Assembly: GCA_049515655.1 (NCBI GenBank)
Contig: JBEKTW010000026.1
Span: 1-38,555, forward strand
Length of the DNA: 38,555 nt
Source: JBEKTW01 sp049515655
Lineage (GTDB): Bacteria > Bacteroidota > Ignavibacteria > UBA10030 > SZUA-254
Direction of reading: 5' to 3'
The notes under the pieces were generated by a model that worked only from the letters and a program-made list of their open reading frames with translations, made no database searches and was not told where the DNA came from. How positions within the stretch are numbered: position 1 is the first letter of the stretch; each line of letters begins with the position of its first letter. Shown here piece after piece: positions 31,602 to 38,555 of the stretch. A program made the position numbers and the translations under genes.

Positions 31602-34103
31602 CTATCCGATCTCAATCTTTACCGATTTTACATTCCAGATCTTTTCAGCGTACTCGCGAATAGACCTGTCAGAAGAAAATCTTCCGATACGCGCGACGTT
31701 GAGAATGGACATTCTGTCCCAGTTCTCCCGATCACGATATGCCTCATCGACCCGATGCTGACATTCCACATACGATCGATAATCAGCAAGAAGCATATAT
31801 TGATCTCCATACAGCAGTAAAGAATCCACAAGAGGCTTAAAAAGTGTCGGATCCCCCCTGGAAAGAAGACCACTCGACAAGAGGTCGATGACTCCGTGGA
31901 GCTGCTCGTTTGATTCAACATACCCCTTTGGATAATATCCCTGCGATCTGGTTTTCCGAACTTCTTCGTCGTTCATGCCAAAAAGAAAGAAATTCTCTTT
32001 GCCGACTGCCTCGAGGATTTCGATGTTCGCTCCATCCAGTGTCCCGATGGTGAGCGCTCCATTCATTGAAAATTTCATGTTCCCCGTACCAGACGCTTCC
32101 TTCCCCGCAGTGGAGATCTGCTCCGACAGATCAGCGGCCGGATAGATTGCCTGGGCATTTTTGACGTTGAAGTCGGGAAGAAAGACGACTTTCAACCGGC
32201 CGGCGACGGCGGGGTCGTTATTCACGACACTTGCAACGGAGTTGATGAGTTTGATAATTAATTTTGCCATAAAATATCCCGGTGCAGCTTTACCGGCGAA
32301 AATGACTGTCCGCGGTACAGTGTCCAGGTGAGGATTGCGTTTGATTCTATTGTAGAGCGTGAGAACGTGAAGCACGTTGAGATGCTGGCGCTTGTATTCA
32401 TGAATGCGCTTCACCTGAATATCGAACAACGTGTCGGGATCCACCACAACGCCCGTGCGTTCCCGGATGATTGACGCGAGTTTGGTTTTGTTTTCTTGCT
32501 TGATGTGCCGCCACTCTCTTCTGAAGTTGTTGTCGTCCGCAAACGGTTCGAGTGCCTTCATGTGTTTCTCCATGTCGCGGACCCAGGCAGTGCCAATCTT
32601 GCTGCAGATGAGCCGGGAAAGCTCTGGATTGGCAAGGAGGAGCCAGCGACGCACTGTGATACCGTTTGTAACGTTCAGGAATTTTTTGGGTGAAAGCTCA
32701 TAGAAATCGTGGAGAACGTCTCGTTTCAGCAATTCAGTATGTAGGACCGCGACACCATTCACCGCATGACTTCCCACGCAGGCGAGATTTGCCATTCGAA
32801 CGTACTTTTGACCGGTTTCATCGATCAACGACACGCGCGATACCAGCGCGTCGTCGGCATGGTGTGTCGTCCTCACGTCGTCGAGGAATCTGCGATTGAT
32901 CTCAAAGATGATCTCGATATGTCGCGGGAGAACCTCTGCAAAAAGCGGCAGGGGCCATTTCTCCAGGGCTTCGGGCAAGAGCGTATGGTTCGTATAGCCA
33001 AACGTCTTCCGGGTGATGTTCCAGGCGGTGTCCCAGTCGATGGTGTATTCATCGACAAGCAACCGCATTAGTTCCGCTACTGCGATGGATGGATGTGTGT
33101 CGTTGAGCTGGACGGCATAGCCGTTGTGAAACTCCGTCAGGGGATGCCCCCTCATGAGATGGACACGAATCATATCCTGGAGTGAACATGAGACGAAGAA
33201 ATATTCCTGTTCCAGTCGAAGTCGCTTACCCTGAATCCTGTCGTCGTTTGGATACAGGACTTTCGTGATGTTTTCCGATGAGACTTTCTCTTCGACGGCG
33301 CGATGGTAGTCGCCGACATTGAACGACTGAAAATCAAACGACTCAACTGCCTCTGCCTTCCAGAGGCGAAGGAGATTTACTGTGTTGACGTTGTAGCCGG
33401 GGACGGTTATGTCGCACGCGACACCGCTGACAGCGCGGTGAGGGATCCATCGCACCCGATAGCGTCCCTCGGCGTCCGTCGAGTGCTCCGTATGGCCGCC
33501 GAACTGAACCACGAAATTGATCTCCGGCCTTGGTACTTCCCAGGGGTTTCCGAGCCGGAGCCATTTGTCCGTTATTTCAACCTGCCATCCGTCGTGGATC
33601 GTCTGGTCGAAAATTCCGAATTCATACCGTATCCCGTATCCGACACCGAGAATTTCAAGTGATGCGAGCGATTCGAGAAAGCAGGCCGCCAGCCGGCCGA
33701 GTCCGCCGTTTCCGAGTCCGGGTTCCTCTTCCTGCTCCATAAGCGCGTCAAGATCCTGGCCGAGTCGCGCCACGACGTCTTTCACAGTGTCAAAAATTCC
33801 CAGACTGATGAGGTTGCTTCCGAGTTGCGGCCCTATGAGGAATTCCGCAGAGAGGTAGCTCACGGATTTTCCTTTGTACCCCATGTACGTCTCGATGGTC
33901 TGCATCCACCTGTGCATAATTCTATCGCGAACGGCCCAAGCCACGGCCATATACCAGTCGTTTCGCGTGGCAGTTCTCGGGACCCTGCCTTGTATCACGT
34001 GAAGGTTATCCATGATTGCTCGCTCAAGAGCATCGGGGGTGAGTCCCGTTCGGATATCCTGCTGAACGGAGTTTTTAGGTGTGCGATGTGAAATATCGGG
34101 CAT
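31602..34103 (-). CDS. glgP: Glycogen phosphorylase
   Basis: 833 residues from the ATG at 34103 (MPDISHRTPKNS); the frame is open 21 codons further up. It cleaves alpha-1,4-glucan with phosphate to glucose 1-phosphate in the cytoplasm. The N-terminal SYLSAEFLIGPQLGSNLISLG, the GNGGLGRLAACFLESLAS block, VQLNDTHPSIAVAELMRLL and the PLP-lysine motif EASGTGNMKFSMNGALTIGT near the C-terminus identify the GT35 family without doubt. It follows the GHMP kinase gene by 135 bases on the same strand, and 175 bases lie between its stop and the M28 start. No other glycogen gene is in view. Confidence 0.96.
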   Translation of the reverse strand: MPDISHRTPKNSVQQDIRTGLTPDALERAIMDNLHVIQGRVPRTATRNDWYMAVAWAVRDRIMHRWMQTIETYMGYKGKSVSYLSAEFLIGPQLGSNLISLGIFDTVKDVVARLGQDLDALMEQEEEPGLGNGGLGRLAACFLESLASLEILGVGYGIRYEFGIFDQTIHDGWQVEITDKWLRLGNPWEVPRPEINFVVQFGGHTEHSTDAEGRYRVRWIPHRAVSGVACDITVPGYNVNTVNLLRLWKAEAVESFDFQSFNVGDYHRAVEEKVSSENITKVLYPNDDRIQGKRLRLEQEYFFVSCSLQDMIRVHLMRGHPLTEFHNGYAVQLNDTHPSIAVAELMRLLVDEYTIDWDTAWNITRKTFGYTNHTLLPEALEKWPLPLFAEVLPRHIEIIFEINRRFLDDVRTTHHADDALVSRVSLIDETGQKYVRMANLACVGSHAVNGVAVLHTELLKRDVLHDFYELSPKKFLNVTNGITVRRWLLLANPELSRLICSKIGTAWVRDMEKHMKALEPFADDNNFRREWRHIKQENKTKLASIIRERTGVVVDPDTLFDIQVKRIHEYKRQHLNVLHVLTLYNRIKRNPHLDTVPRTVIFAGKAAPGYFMAKLIIKLINSVASVVNNDPAVAGRLKVVFLPDFNVKNAQAIYPAADLSEQISTAGKEASGTGNMKFSMNGALTIGTLDGANIEILEAVGKENFFLFGMNDEEVRKTRSQGYYPKGYVESNEQLHGVIDLLSSGLLSRGDPTLFKPLVDSLLLYGDQYMLLADYRSYVECQHRVDEAYRDRENWDRMSILNVARIGRFSSDRSIREYAEKIWNVKSVKIEIG

Positions 34104-34237
34104 TCTTTCAACCTGATTGTCAAGAGAATGTACGAGTAGTTGGAAGAAAACGCAACAGGCAGGCACGAGGTTGAAACTGGCGGGAATAAACCGTCCAGGC
34201 GGACAGTCATTCTGTTACTTGATAAGAAGCAGTTTCC

Positions 34238-35347
34238 TCATGTCCGTGAACGTCCCCGCCTGGGATTCACGCGAGGAGGGGTGCTATCCGGAGAAGACGA
34301 TTCCCAAACGCGAAGTCCAAATCGGCTCAAGTAGATGGGGATCTCTCTGAAGAGATGATTTTCGCCCTCAATTTCCCGGACCATGGTGCGCTTGACGTAA
34401 TTGAGTGAATCGCACAGAAGAGTAATCGAGCCTCCTTCACCGCCAGCACCGTTCACCTTCCAGCCACGCGCGCCATGGGCCTTTGCGATTTCGATCACTC
34501 GCCGCGCATCCTCGCCGACCAGAGCGGAATTCAGCCGGCTCTGCGCTTCGGTGTTCTCGACCATGGCATTTCCCAAGGCGCTGAAATCTCCTGAGAGCAA
34601 TGCATCGCGGGACTTCTCCGCCGTCACGCGCAAATCGTTCAGGCGCCTGCAGTCCGGTCCTTCACCTTTCAATTCTTCGATCACCTTTTCGTGGACTTTC
34701 GTGGAGCTGTGCGTTTTTCCCAGATAGATAAGCACCAGTCTCTTTTCCAATTCCCACCAAAGAGTGTTGGGGATTTGAAGTTGCGTCACGGTTGCCTTTG
34801 GGTATTTTATCATCTCGATGAAGTTGATGCCTCCGTACGCAGAACAGAGTTGGTCCTGAATGCCGCACTGTTGATTCAACATTTCAACTTCAACGGAATG
34901 AGCTGTAGTGGCAACTTCATGCGGAGTCAATTGTCCCGGCGTGAGGCAGTCCAAAGCGCCGATGAGCGCGACCGTTACTGCAGCCGACGTGCCTGTCGAC
35001 GCGCCGCTGGGGGCCTCGGAAAAGACCGTTACCTGGATTGCAACATTTTCCGGGATGTGCATTCGTTCAATCGCAGCTTCCAGGAGAGGGTGTCTGTCCC
35101 ATGATTGACTCTCCGGGCGGGCAGCATATCGTTCGCCGTAGTTCTCGGCGTAAATAATAACGCGATCTCTGCTTCCATCATTTGGAAAAACCTCCAACTG
35201 AACTTCGACGTACGGGTAGACCCCGATATTGAAAATCTTCCCGTGTCCGGCAAACCACGTGTCCGTCCATCCGCCATTATCGCAAATACGTATTGGCGCT
35301 ACACTGTTGATGATGCGTGACGGTCGGATCTTGTTCTCACCGTTCAT
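34238..35347 (-). CDS. GHMP-family sugar kinase (heptose-7-phosphate/fucose kinase-like)
   Basis: 369 residues. The start VAPIRICDNGGWTDTWFAGHG is the substrate-binding motif of sugar GHMP kinases such as D-glycero-D-manno-heptose 7-phosphate kinase and the kinase half of fucokinase. PSGASTGTSAA (113-123) is the phosphate-binding loop, and GWKVNGAGGEGGSITLL is the C-terminal GHMP motif. It would transfer phosphate from ATP to the anomeric or another hydroxyl of a sugar or sugar phosphate in the cytoplasm, perhaps for surface polysaccharide. No nucleotidyltransferase, isomerase or phosphatase of that pathway is adjacent, so the substrate is open. The last 20 residues (PDSTPPRVNPRRGRSRT) are unlike the family. 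Confidence 0.85.
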   Translation of the reverse strand: MNGENKIRPSRIINSVAPIRICDNGGWTDTWFAGHGKIFNIGVYPYVEVQLEVFPNDGSRDRVIIYAENYGERYAARPESQSWDRHPLLEAAIERMHIPENVAIQVTVFSEAPSGASTGTSAAVTVALIGALDCLTPGQLTPHEVATTAHSVEVEMLNQQCGIQDQLCSAYGGINFIEMIKYPKATVTQLQIPNTLWWELEKRLVLIYLGKTHSSTKVHEKVIEELKGEGPDCRRLNDLRVTAEKSRDALLSGDFSALGNAMVENTEAQSRLNSALVGEDARRVIEIAKAHGARGWKVNGAGGEGGSITLLCDSLNYVKRTMVREIEGENHLFREIPIYLSRFGLRVWESSSPDSTPPRVNPRRGRSRT

Positions 35348-35398
35348 GAATTCCGGCCCTGGAGGGAAGGGGAAAATCCGTCAAAACGATATTTGAAA

Positions 35399-35477
35399 GA
35401 ATGAAACCTCGCGTGTCCATTACCGAAAATATACAATAAACCCTCAAGATAATCCAATGAAGGATGTGGTTTCATTC
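35399..35477. promoter_or_regulatory. 10-bp inverted repeat in a divergent promoter region
   Basis: GAATGAAACC (35399-35408) and GGTTTCATTC (35468-35477) are perfect inverse complements, 59 bases apart, between the divergent GHMP kinase and flavoprotein genes. On the minus strand a GTATATTTTCG box (35434-35424) lies between the arms. The arms could bind one regulator at two sites or form a cruciform. The remaining bases up to 35611 show only a possible TAAAAT -10 box near 35597. Confidence 0.35.
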
Positions 35478-35611
35478 ATGAACCGGTTGCATCGATTCTT
35501 AAAAAACTCTATCTTGAGACTGCTCTGATAGAAGAGAAAGACTGCAAGATGGCTTTTCCCTGCATTCTGACGCAGTCATTTTATGTCAACTTGTTGTAAA
35601 ATACTTTAACA

Positions 35612-36754
35612 ATGGATGTCGAGGTAATTGTTATTGGCGCTGGAATTGTCGGCCTGGCGTGCGCCCGGGAGAGTGCCAGGCGAGGATTTTCCACGCTCCT
35701 CATTGAGCGGCACGAATCTTTCGGCCAGGAAACAAGCAGTCGGAACAGTGAAGTGATTCATTCCGGTATCTACTATGACCCCGGTTCATGGAAAGCACGG
35801 TTGTGTCCTGCCGGCAACAGGACAATGTATGGGGACTGCCGGAGATTGGGCGTATGGCACAGGCGTTGCGGGAAGCTGATTGTCGCGGTCACGGCCGAAG
35901 AGGAACCGGAGATGCAAAAGCTCTACAACCGGGGGATCGCCAACGGCGTCGAGAACTTGTGCCTCTTTGATGCCGCCCAGGCGGCGAAGATGGAACCCAA
36001 CATCCGATGCTGCTCTGCCATTTATTTGCCGAGTACGGGCATCGTGGATTCGCATGAGCTCATGAAAGCCTACCTGCATGAAGCAAGCTCTCTCGGCGCG
36101 GATGTCGCGTTCGGAGTCGAATTCATAGGAGTCGAGGACACGAAGGATGGATACCGGCTCACTTTGAAGGAACGCGAGGGAGCTCAGCAGAAGATAACCG
36201 CGCGGTTTGTGGTGAACTCGGCAGGATTGGGGGCGGAAAAAGTGGCACGATCATTCGGCATTGACGTCGACAAAGCGGGGTACAGGATGTTTCCCAACCG
36301 GGGTCACTATTATAGAGTGTCTCCGTCAAAGAGCCGCCTTGTGTCCCGTCTCGTGTATCCGGTGCCGCATCCCGAAGATGTCGGGCTGGGAATCCATATC
36401 ACGGTCGACAAGGCCGGACAATGCAAACTCGGGCCCGATGCAGAGTACCTCAATGCAACCCCCGAGGACCAATGGTACAATTTTGACGATTCGGATGCCC
36501 GCCGGCAAAAATTCTTTAGCGCCGCGCACCGCTATTTCCCTTCTCTGGAGTTGCAGGATATCACGCCGGATCAAACCGGTGTGCGTCCTAAGATTCAGGC
36601 CCCCGGGGCACCGGCAAGGGACCTCGTCATCAAAGAAGAAAGTGACCGCGGGCTGCCGGGCGTGATCAACCTTATCGGAATCGAATCCCCCGGGCTGACT
36701 TCTGCGGCTGAAATTGCTAAGGAAGTTGTCCGTCAAATTGCGAACATGCATTGA
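35612..36754 (+). CDS. FAD-dependent oxidoreductase, L-2-hydroxyglutarate oxidase/dehydrogenase-like
   Basis: 380 residues of the DAO superfamily. The N-terminal dinucleotide fold VIVIGAGIVGLACARES binds FAD, and RNSEVIHSGIYYDPGSWKAR followed by LCPAGNR closely recalls the flavin-side motif of LhgO and L2HGDH proteins. The downstream blocks CGKLIVA, YLPSTGIVDSHEL and FVVNSAGLGAEKVA fit too, as does GVRPKIQAPG near the end. LhgO-type enzymes oxidise L-2-hydroxyglutarate, an unwanted side product, to 2-oxoglutarate and pass electrons to the quinone pool. Exact substrate unproven; other hydroxy-acid oxidases look alike. queE follows 70 bases later on the same strand. Confidence 0.85.
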   Translation: MDVEVIVIGAGIVGLACARESARRGFSTLLIERHESFGQETSSRNSEVIHSGIYYDPGSWKARLCPAGNRTMYGDCRRLGVWHRRCGKLIVAVTAEEEPEMQKLYNRGIANGVENLCLFDAAQAAKMEPNIRCCSAIYLPSTGIVDSHELMKAYLHEASSLGADVAFGVEFIGVEDTKDGYRLTLKEREGAQQKITARFVVNSAGLGAEKVARSFGIDVDKAGYRMFPNRGHYYRVSPSKSRLVSRLVYPVPHPEDVGLGIHITVDKAGQCKLGPDAEYLNATPEDQWYNFDDSDARRQKFFSAAHRYFPSLELQDITPDQTGVRPKIQAPGAPARDLVIKEESDRGLPGVINLIGIESPGLTSAAEIAKEVVRQIANMH

Positions 36755-36824
36755 GACTATGAGCCCCGTTCCGGAAGGTTCACCGTCCACAATCTTCATG
36801 GTAACGCTCAAGGCAAATGGGATT

Positions 36825-37496
36825 ATGCATGATCGAATGATTCAGACCAAACCAAACACTCTTATCGTCAACGAGATCTTTCACAGCGTCCAGGGTGAAT
36901 CGACCCACGTGGGGCGTCCGTGCGTATTCATCCGGCTCACGTATTGCAACCTCCGCTGCACCTATTGTGACACAGCGTATGCTTTTGAAGAAGGAAAGGA
37001 AATGCACGTCGACGAAATCCTCAGCGTTGTTCGCGCATTCGAGTGCAAACTCGTTGAGGTGACCGGCGGCGAACCGCTCTTTCAGGACAATGTGCATCCC
37101 TTGCTGACCCGTCTCTGCGCCGAAGGCTTCGAAGTGCTTCTGGAAACGAGCGGAAGTCTCGACGTCGGCGGGGTCGATCCCCGTGTGAAACGGATCGTTG
37201 ATTTCAAGTGCCCTTCGAGCAGCATGATGAAGAAAAATCTCTGGGAAAACGTGAAGTATCTGCTACCGGACGATGAGGTGAAGTTCGTTATAGGCACCCG
37301 GGAAGACTATGAATGGTCCAAGAACATGATCAGGCTTCATGAAATCGACAAACGGTGTTCTCTACTGATGTCGGTGGTTTTTGGCGCCCTGGAGCCCGCG
37401 CAGCTCGCAGACTGGATTCTTGAGGATAAGCTGAATGTGAGATTCCAGCTTCAGTTGCACAAGTACATCTGGGAACCGAACAAAAAGGGGGTCTGA
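36825..37496 (+). CDS. queE: 7-carboxy-7-deazaguanine synthase (radical SAM)
   Basis: 223 residues from the ATG at 36825. An ATG at 36837 (MIQTKPNTLIVNEIFHSVQG) is equally possible, and the frame is open to 36714, overlapping the previous gene. QueE makes 7-carboxy-7-deazaguanine from 6-carboxy-tetrahydropterin for queuosine or 7-deazaguanine DNA modification. IVNEIFHSVQGES is the family start, CNLRCTYCDT (Cys41, Cys45, Cys48) binds the iron-sulfur cluster, and VEVTGGEPLFQ binds AdoMet. Its TGA shares one base with the queC start (TGATG), a sign of coupling. No queD, folE or tgt is in the window, so this is only part of the pathway. Confidence 0.94.
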   Translation: MHDRMIQTKPNTLIVNEIFHSVQGESTHVGRPCVFIRLTYCNLRCTYCDTAYAFEEGKEMHVDEILSVVRAFECKLVEVTGGEPLFQDNVHPLLTRLCAEGFEVLLETSGSLDVGGVDPRVKRIVDFKCPSSSMMKKNLWENVKYLLPDDEVKFVIGTREDYEWSKNMIRLHEIDKRCSLLMSVVFGALEPAQLADWILEDKLNVRFQLQLHKYIWEPNKKGV

Positions 37497-38203
37497 TGAT
37501 GTCTTCTCAACGCGAACTTGCGGTTGTCCTTGTCAGCGGGGGTATGGATAGCTGCGTGACCGCCGCCATCGCCCGCCAGACCTACGACCTGGCATTTCTG
37601 CACCTCAACTACGGTCAGCGAACCGAACAACGAGAATTGAAAGCTTTTCAGGATATTGCCGATTTTTATGGTGTCGACCTCCGGCTCGTTGTCGGTGTGG
37701 AACATCTGAAGCAAATAGGGGGGTCGAGTTTGACGGACAGCACCATTGAGGTCCAAAAGGCCGACCTGCAGCGGACGGATATTCCGACCTCATACGTGCC
37801 TTTTCGGAATGCCCACATTCTTTCGATCGCCGTGAGCTGGGGAGAAGTCCTGCGGGCGAGAAAGATTTACATCGGCGCGGTCGAGGAAGACTCCTCGGGT
37901 TACCCTGATTGCCGCAGAGAGTTTTATGAAGCGTTCAATCACGTTGTGAAGCTGGGAACAAAACCTGAAACGCATCTCAAGGTCGTTACCCCCGTTATCG
38001 CAATGACGAAGCGGGAGATTGTTCAAAAAGGTGTCGAGTTAGAGGTCCCTTTCCATCTAACGTGGTCGTGCTATCAGCGCGAAGACACCGCCTGCGGCGT
38101 CTGCGACAGCTGTGCCCTCCGGCTGAGAGGTTTTCGGGAAGCCGGCGTCGAAGACCCAATACCCTATGTCGAAAGCCTTCTCTTCCCCGGGTCTGGGCGG
38201 TAA
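37496..38203 (+). CDS. queC: 7-cyano-7-deazaguanine synthase (preQ0 synthase)
   Basis: 235 residues. QueC turns 7-carboxy-7-deazaguanine, the product of QueE, into preQ0 with ammonia and ATP. The N-type ATP-binding loop VLVSGGMDSC (11-20), the LNYGQRTEQREL block and VPFRNAHILSIA fit the family. A zinc site is formed by Cys192, Cys200, Cys203 and Cys206 (CYQREDTACGVCDSC). Translation starts inside the queE stop codon; a second ATG lies at 37499. No 7-deazaguanine DNA-insertion genes (dpd type) are seen, so the product is most likely used for tRNA queuosine. Confidence 0.96.
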   Translation: MMSSQRELAVVLVSGGMDSCVTAAIARQTYDLAFLHLNYGQRTEQRELKAFQDIADFYGVDLRLVVGVEHLKQIGGSSLTDSTIEVQKADLQRTDIPTSYVPFRNAHILSIAVSWGEVLRARKIYIGAVEEDSSGYPDCRREFYEAFNHVVKLGTKPETHLKVVTPVIAMTKREIVQKGVELEVPFHLTWSCYQREDTACGVCDSCALRLRGFREAGVEDPIPYVESLLFPGSGR

Positions 38204-38218
38204 AAATTTCCTTTCGAC

Positions 38219-38233
38219 CGGAAAACTTTTCCG
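38219..38233. repeat. Small palindrome after queC
   Basis: CGGAAAACTTTTCCG is palindromic around its central C and lies 16 bases after the queC stop. It could form a short hairpin but has no T-run, so a terminator role is doubtful. Confidence 0.3.
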
Positions 38234-38382
38234 ACCGCATGATGTTATATTGATGATTTTTTGCGAATAAGGCCTGCCCGGGTCGATTTTGTGCATATTG
38301 GGCCGTGGCACGGACATTGATAATAATCAAGCAGAAGAAGAGTTTAATTCACTATTCATTCATTTTATAAAGGAGCGGTACA

Positions 38383-38555
38383 ATGGGACAACAGCAACTT
38401 TTACTCATCATCCTTGGCGTCATCATCGTCGGTGTCGCCATAGCGGTGGGTATCTCGATGTTCAGCGGACAGAGCATCCAGTCGAACAAGGATGCGATTC
38501 TTTCCGACCTGAACAACCTCGGAGCCGATGCATATCAATGGAAGATTCGTCCATC
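38383..38555 (+). CDS. Pilin-like protein, 5' part only
   Basis: 57 residues before the window ends. The start MGQQQLLLIILGVIIVGVAI followed by AVGISMF is a long hydrophobic helix directly at the N-terminus, then a charged helix (SIQSNKDAILSDLNNLGADA). It resembles type IV pilin N-termini in shape: a Gly at position 2 could mark a very short leader, but Glu at +5 is missing. AAAGGAGCGG 5 bases before the ATG is an excellent ribosome site, suggesting high expression. The gene at 6745 encodes a protein with the same kind of start. From memory, small proteins of this type are common in Ignavibacteria-like genomes without assigned function. Confidence 0.6.
   Translation, partial: MGQQQLLLIILGVIIVGVAIAVGISMFSGQSIQSNKDAILSDLNNLGADAYQWKIRP

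Noticed and set aside
37496..38203. 7-deazaguanine DNA modification system
   Set aside because: Only queE and queC are present; no dpdA-like insertion enzyme or associated restriction genes are visible, so ordinary queuosine synthesis is the simpler reading.

Overview
The window looks like a piece of chromosome from a free-living Gram-negative bacterium of the FCB group, most likely near Ignavibacteriota/Bacteroidota/Chlorobiota. The evidence is indirect. One secreted protein ends in a type IX secretion (Por) sorting domain with the motif YPNPFNPTTTI (gene ending at 25622), and a decayed copy of such a tail lies at 252-337. Several secreted proteins end their signal peptide in FAQ or AMAQ. 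Two small pilin-like proteins begin MG-NN/QQ, and base composition is moderate. No rRNA, intact tRNA or CRISPR array was seen.

Left end (1-4362), accessory region. The 3' end of a two-component-regulator-type propeller gene is followed by the out-of-frame debris of its sorting tail and a terminator. Then come phased TCTTAC repeats, a 44-nt tRNA 3' half with a CAT anticodon loop (641-684), an integrase N-terminal remnant, and an intact gene for a secreted YVTN propeller fused to a ChaN/EreA/Tiki-like domain. An 18-nt direct repeat of the same tRNA end lies at 4228-4245, so about 3.6 kb looks like the relic of a tRNA-targeted island.

4363-8263: a membrane protein gene overlaps a CPBP (CAAX-like) membrane protease gene, followed by a low-complexity tract and a pilin-like surface protein with its own terminator.

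8264-12520: a cytoplasmic five-PAS histidine kinase and its overlapping NarL/LuxR-type response regulator gene, then two small hypothetical genes. The spaces between these genes hold inverted repeats.

12790-19098: carbohydrate and envelope genes. These are xylulokinase (xylB), then on the minus strand a secreted transglutaminase-like protein, methionine sulfoxide reductase A and a large secreted GH3 glycosidase with a PA14 insert. Together xylB and GH3 fit plant-polysaccharide use, but no other xylose genes are present.

19388-23447: a 5-oxoprolinase locus in the order pxpB-pxpC-MFS-pxpA. The MFS gene starts inside the pxpC stop codon, making it a candidate transporter for 5-oxoproline or a related substrate. 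The gaps inside this locus are filled with degenerate short-motif repeats.

23652-35347: a type IX-secreted multi-domain protein with a strong terminator. On the minus strand follow an M28 glutamate-carboxypeptidase-like protease, an M48 (Ste24-like) membrane protease, an Ada/Ogt alkyl-DNA repair protein and a PLP decarboxylase, closely spaced and probably one transcript. After them come glycogen phosphorylase and a GHMP sugar kinase.

35612-38555: an L-2-hydroxyglutarate-oxidase-like flavoprotein, then queE and queC (7-deazaguanine/queuosine precursor synthesis) and the start of a second pilin-like gene cut by the window edge.
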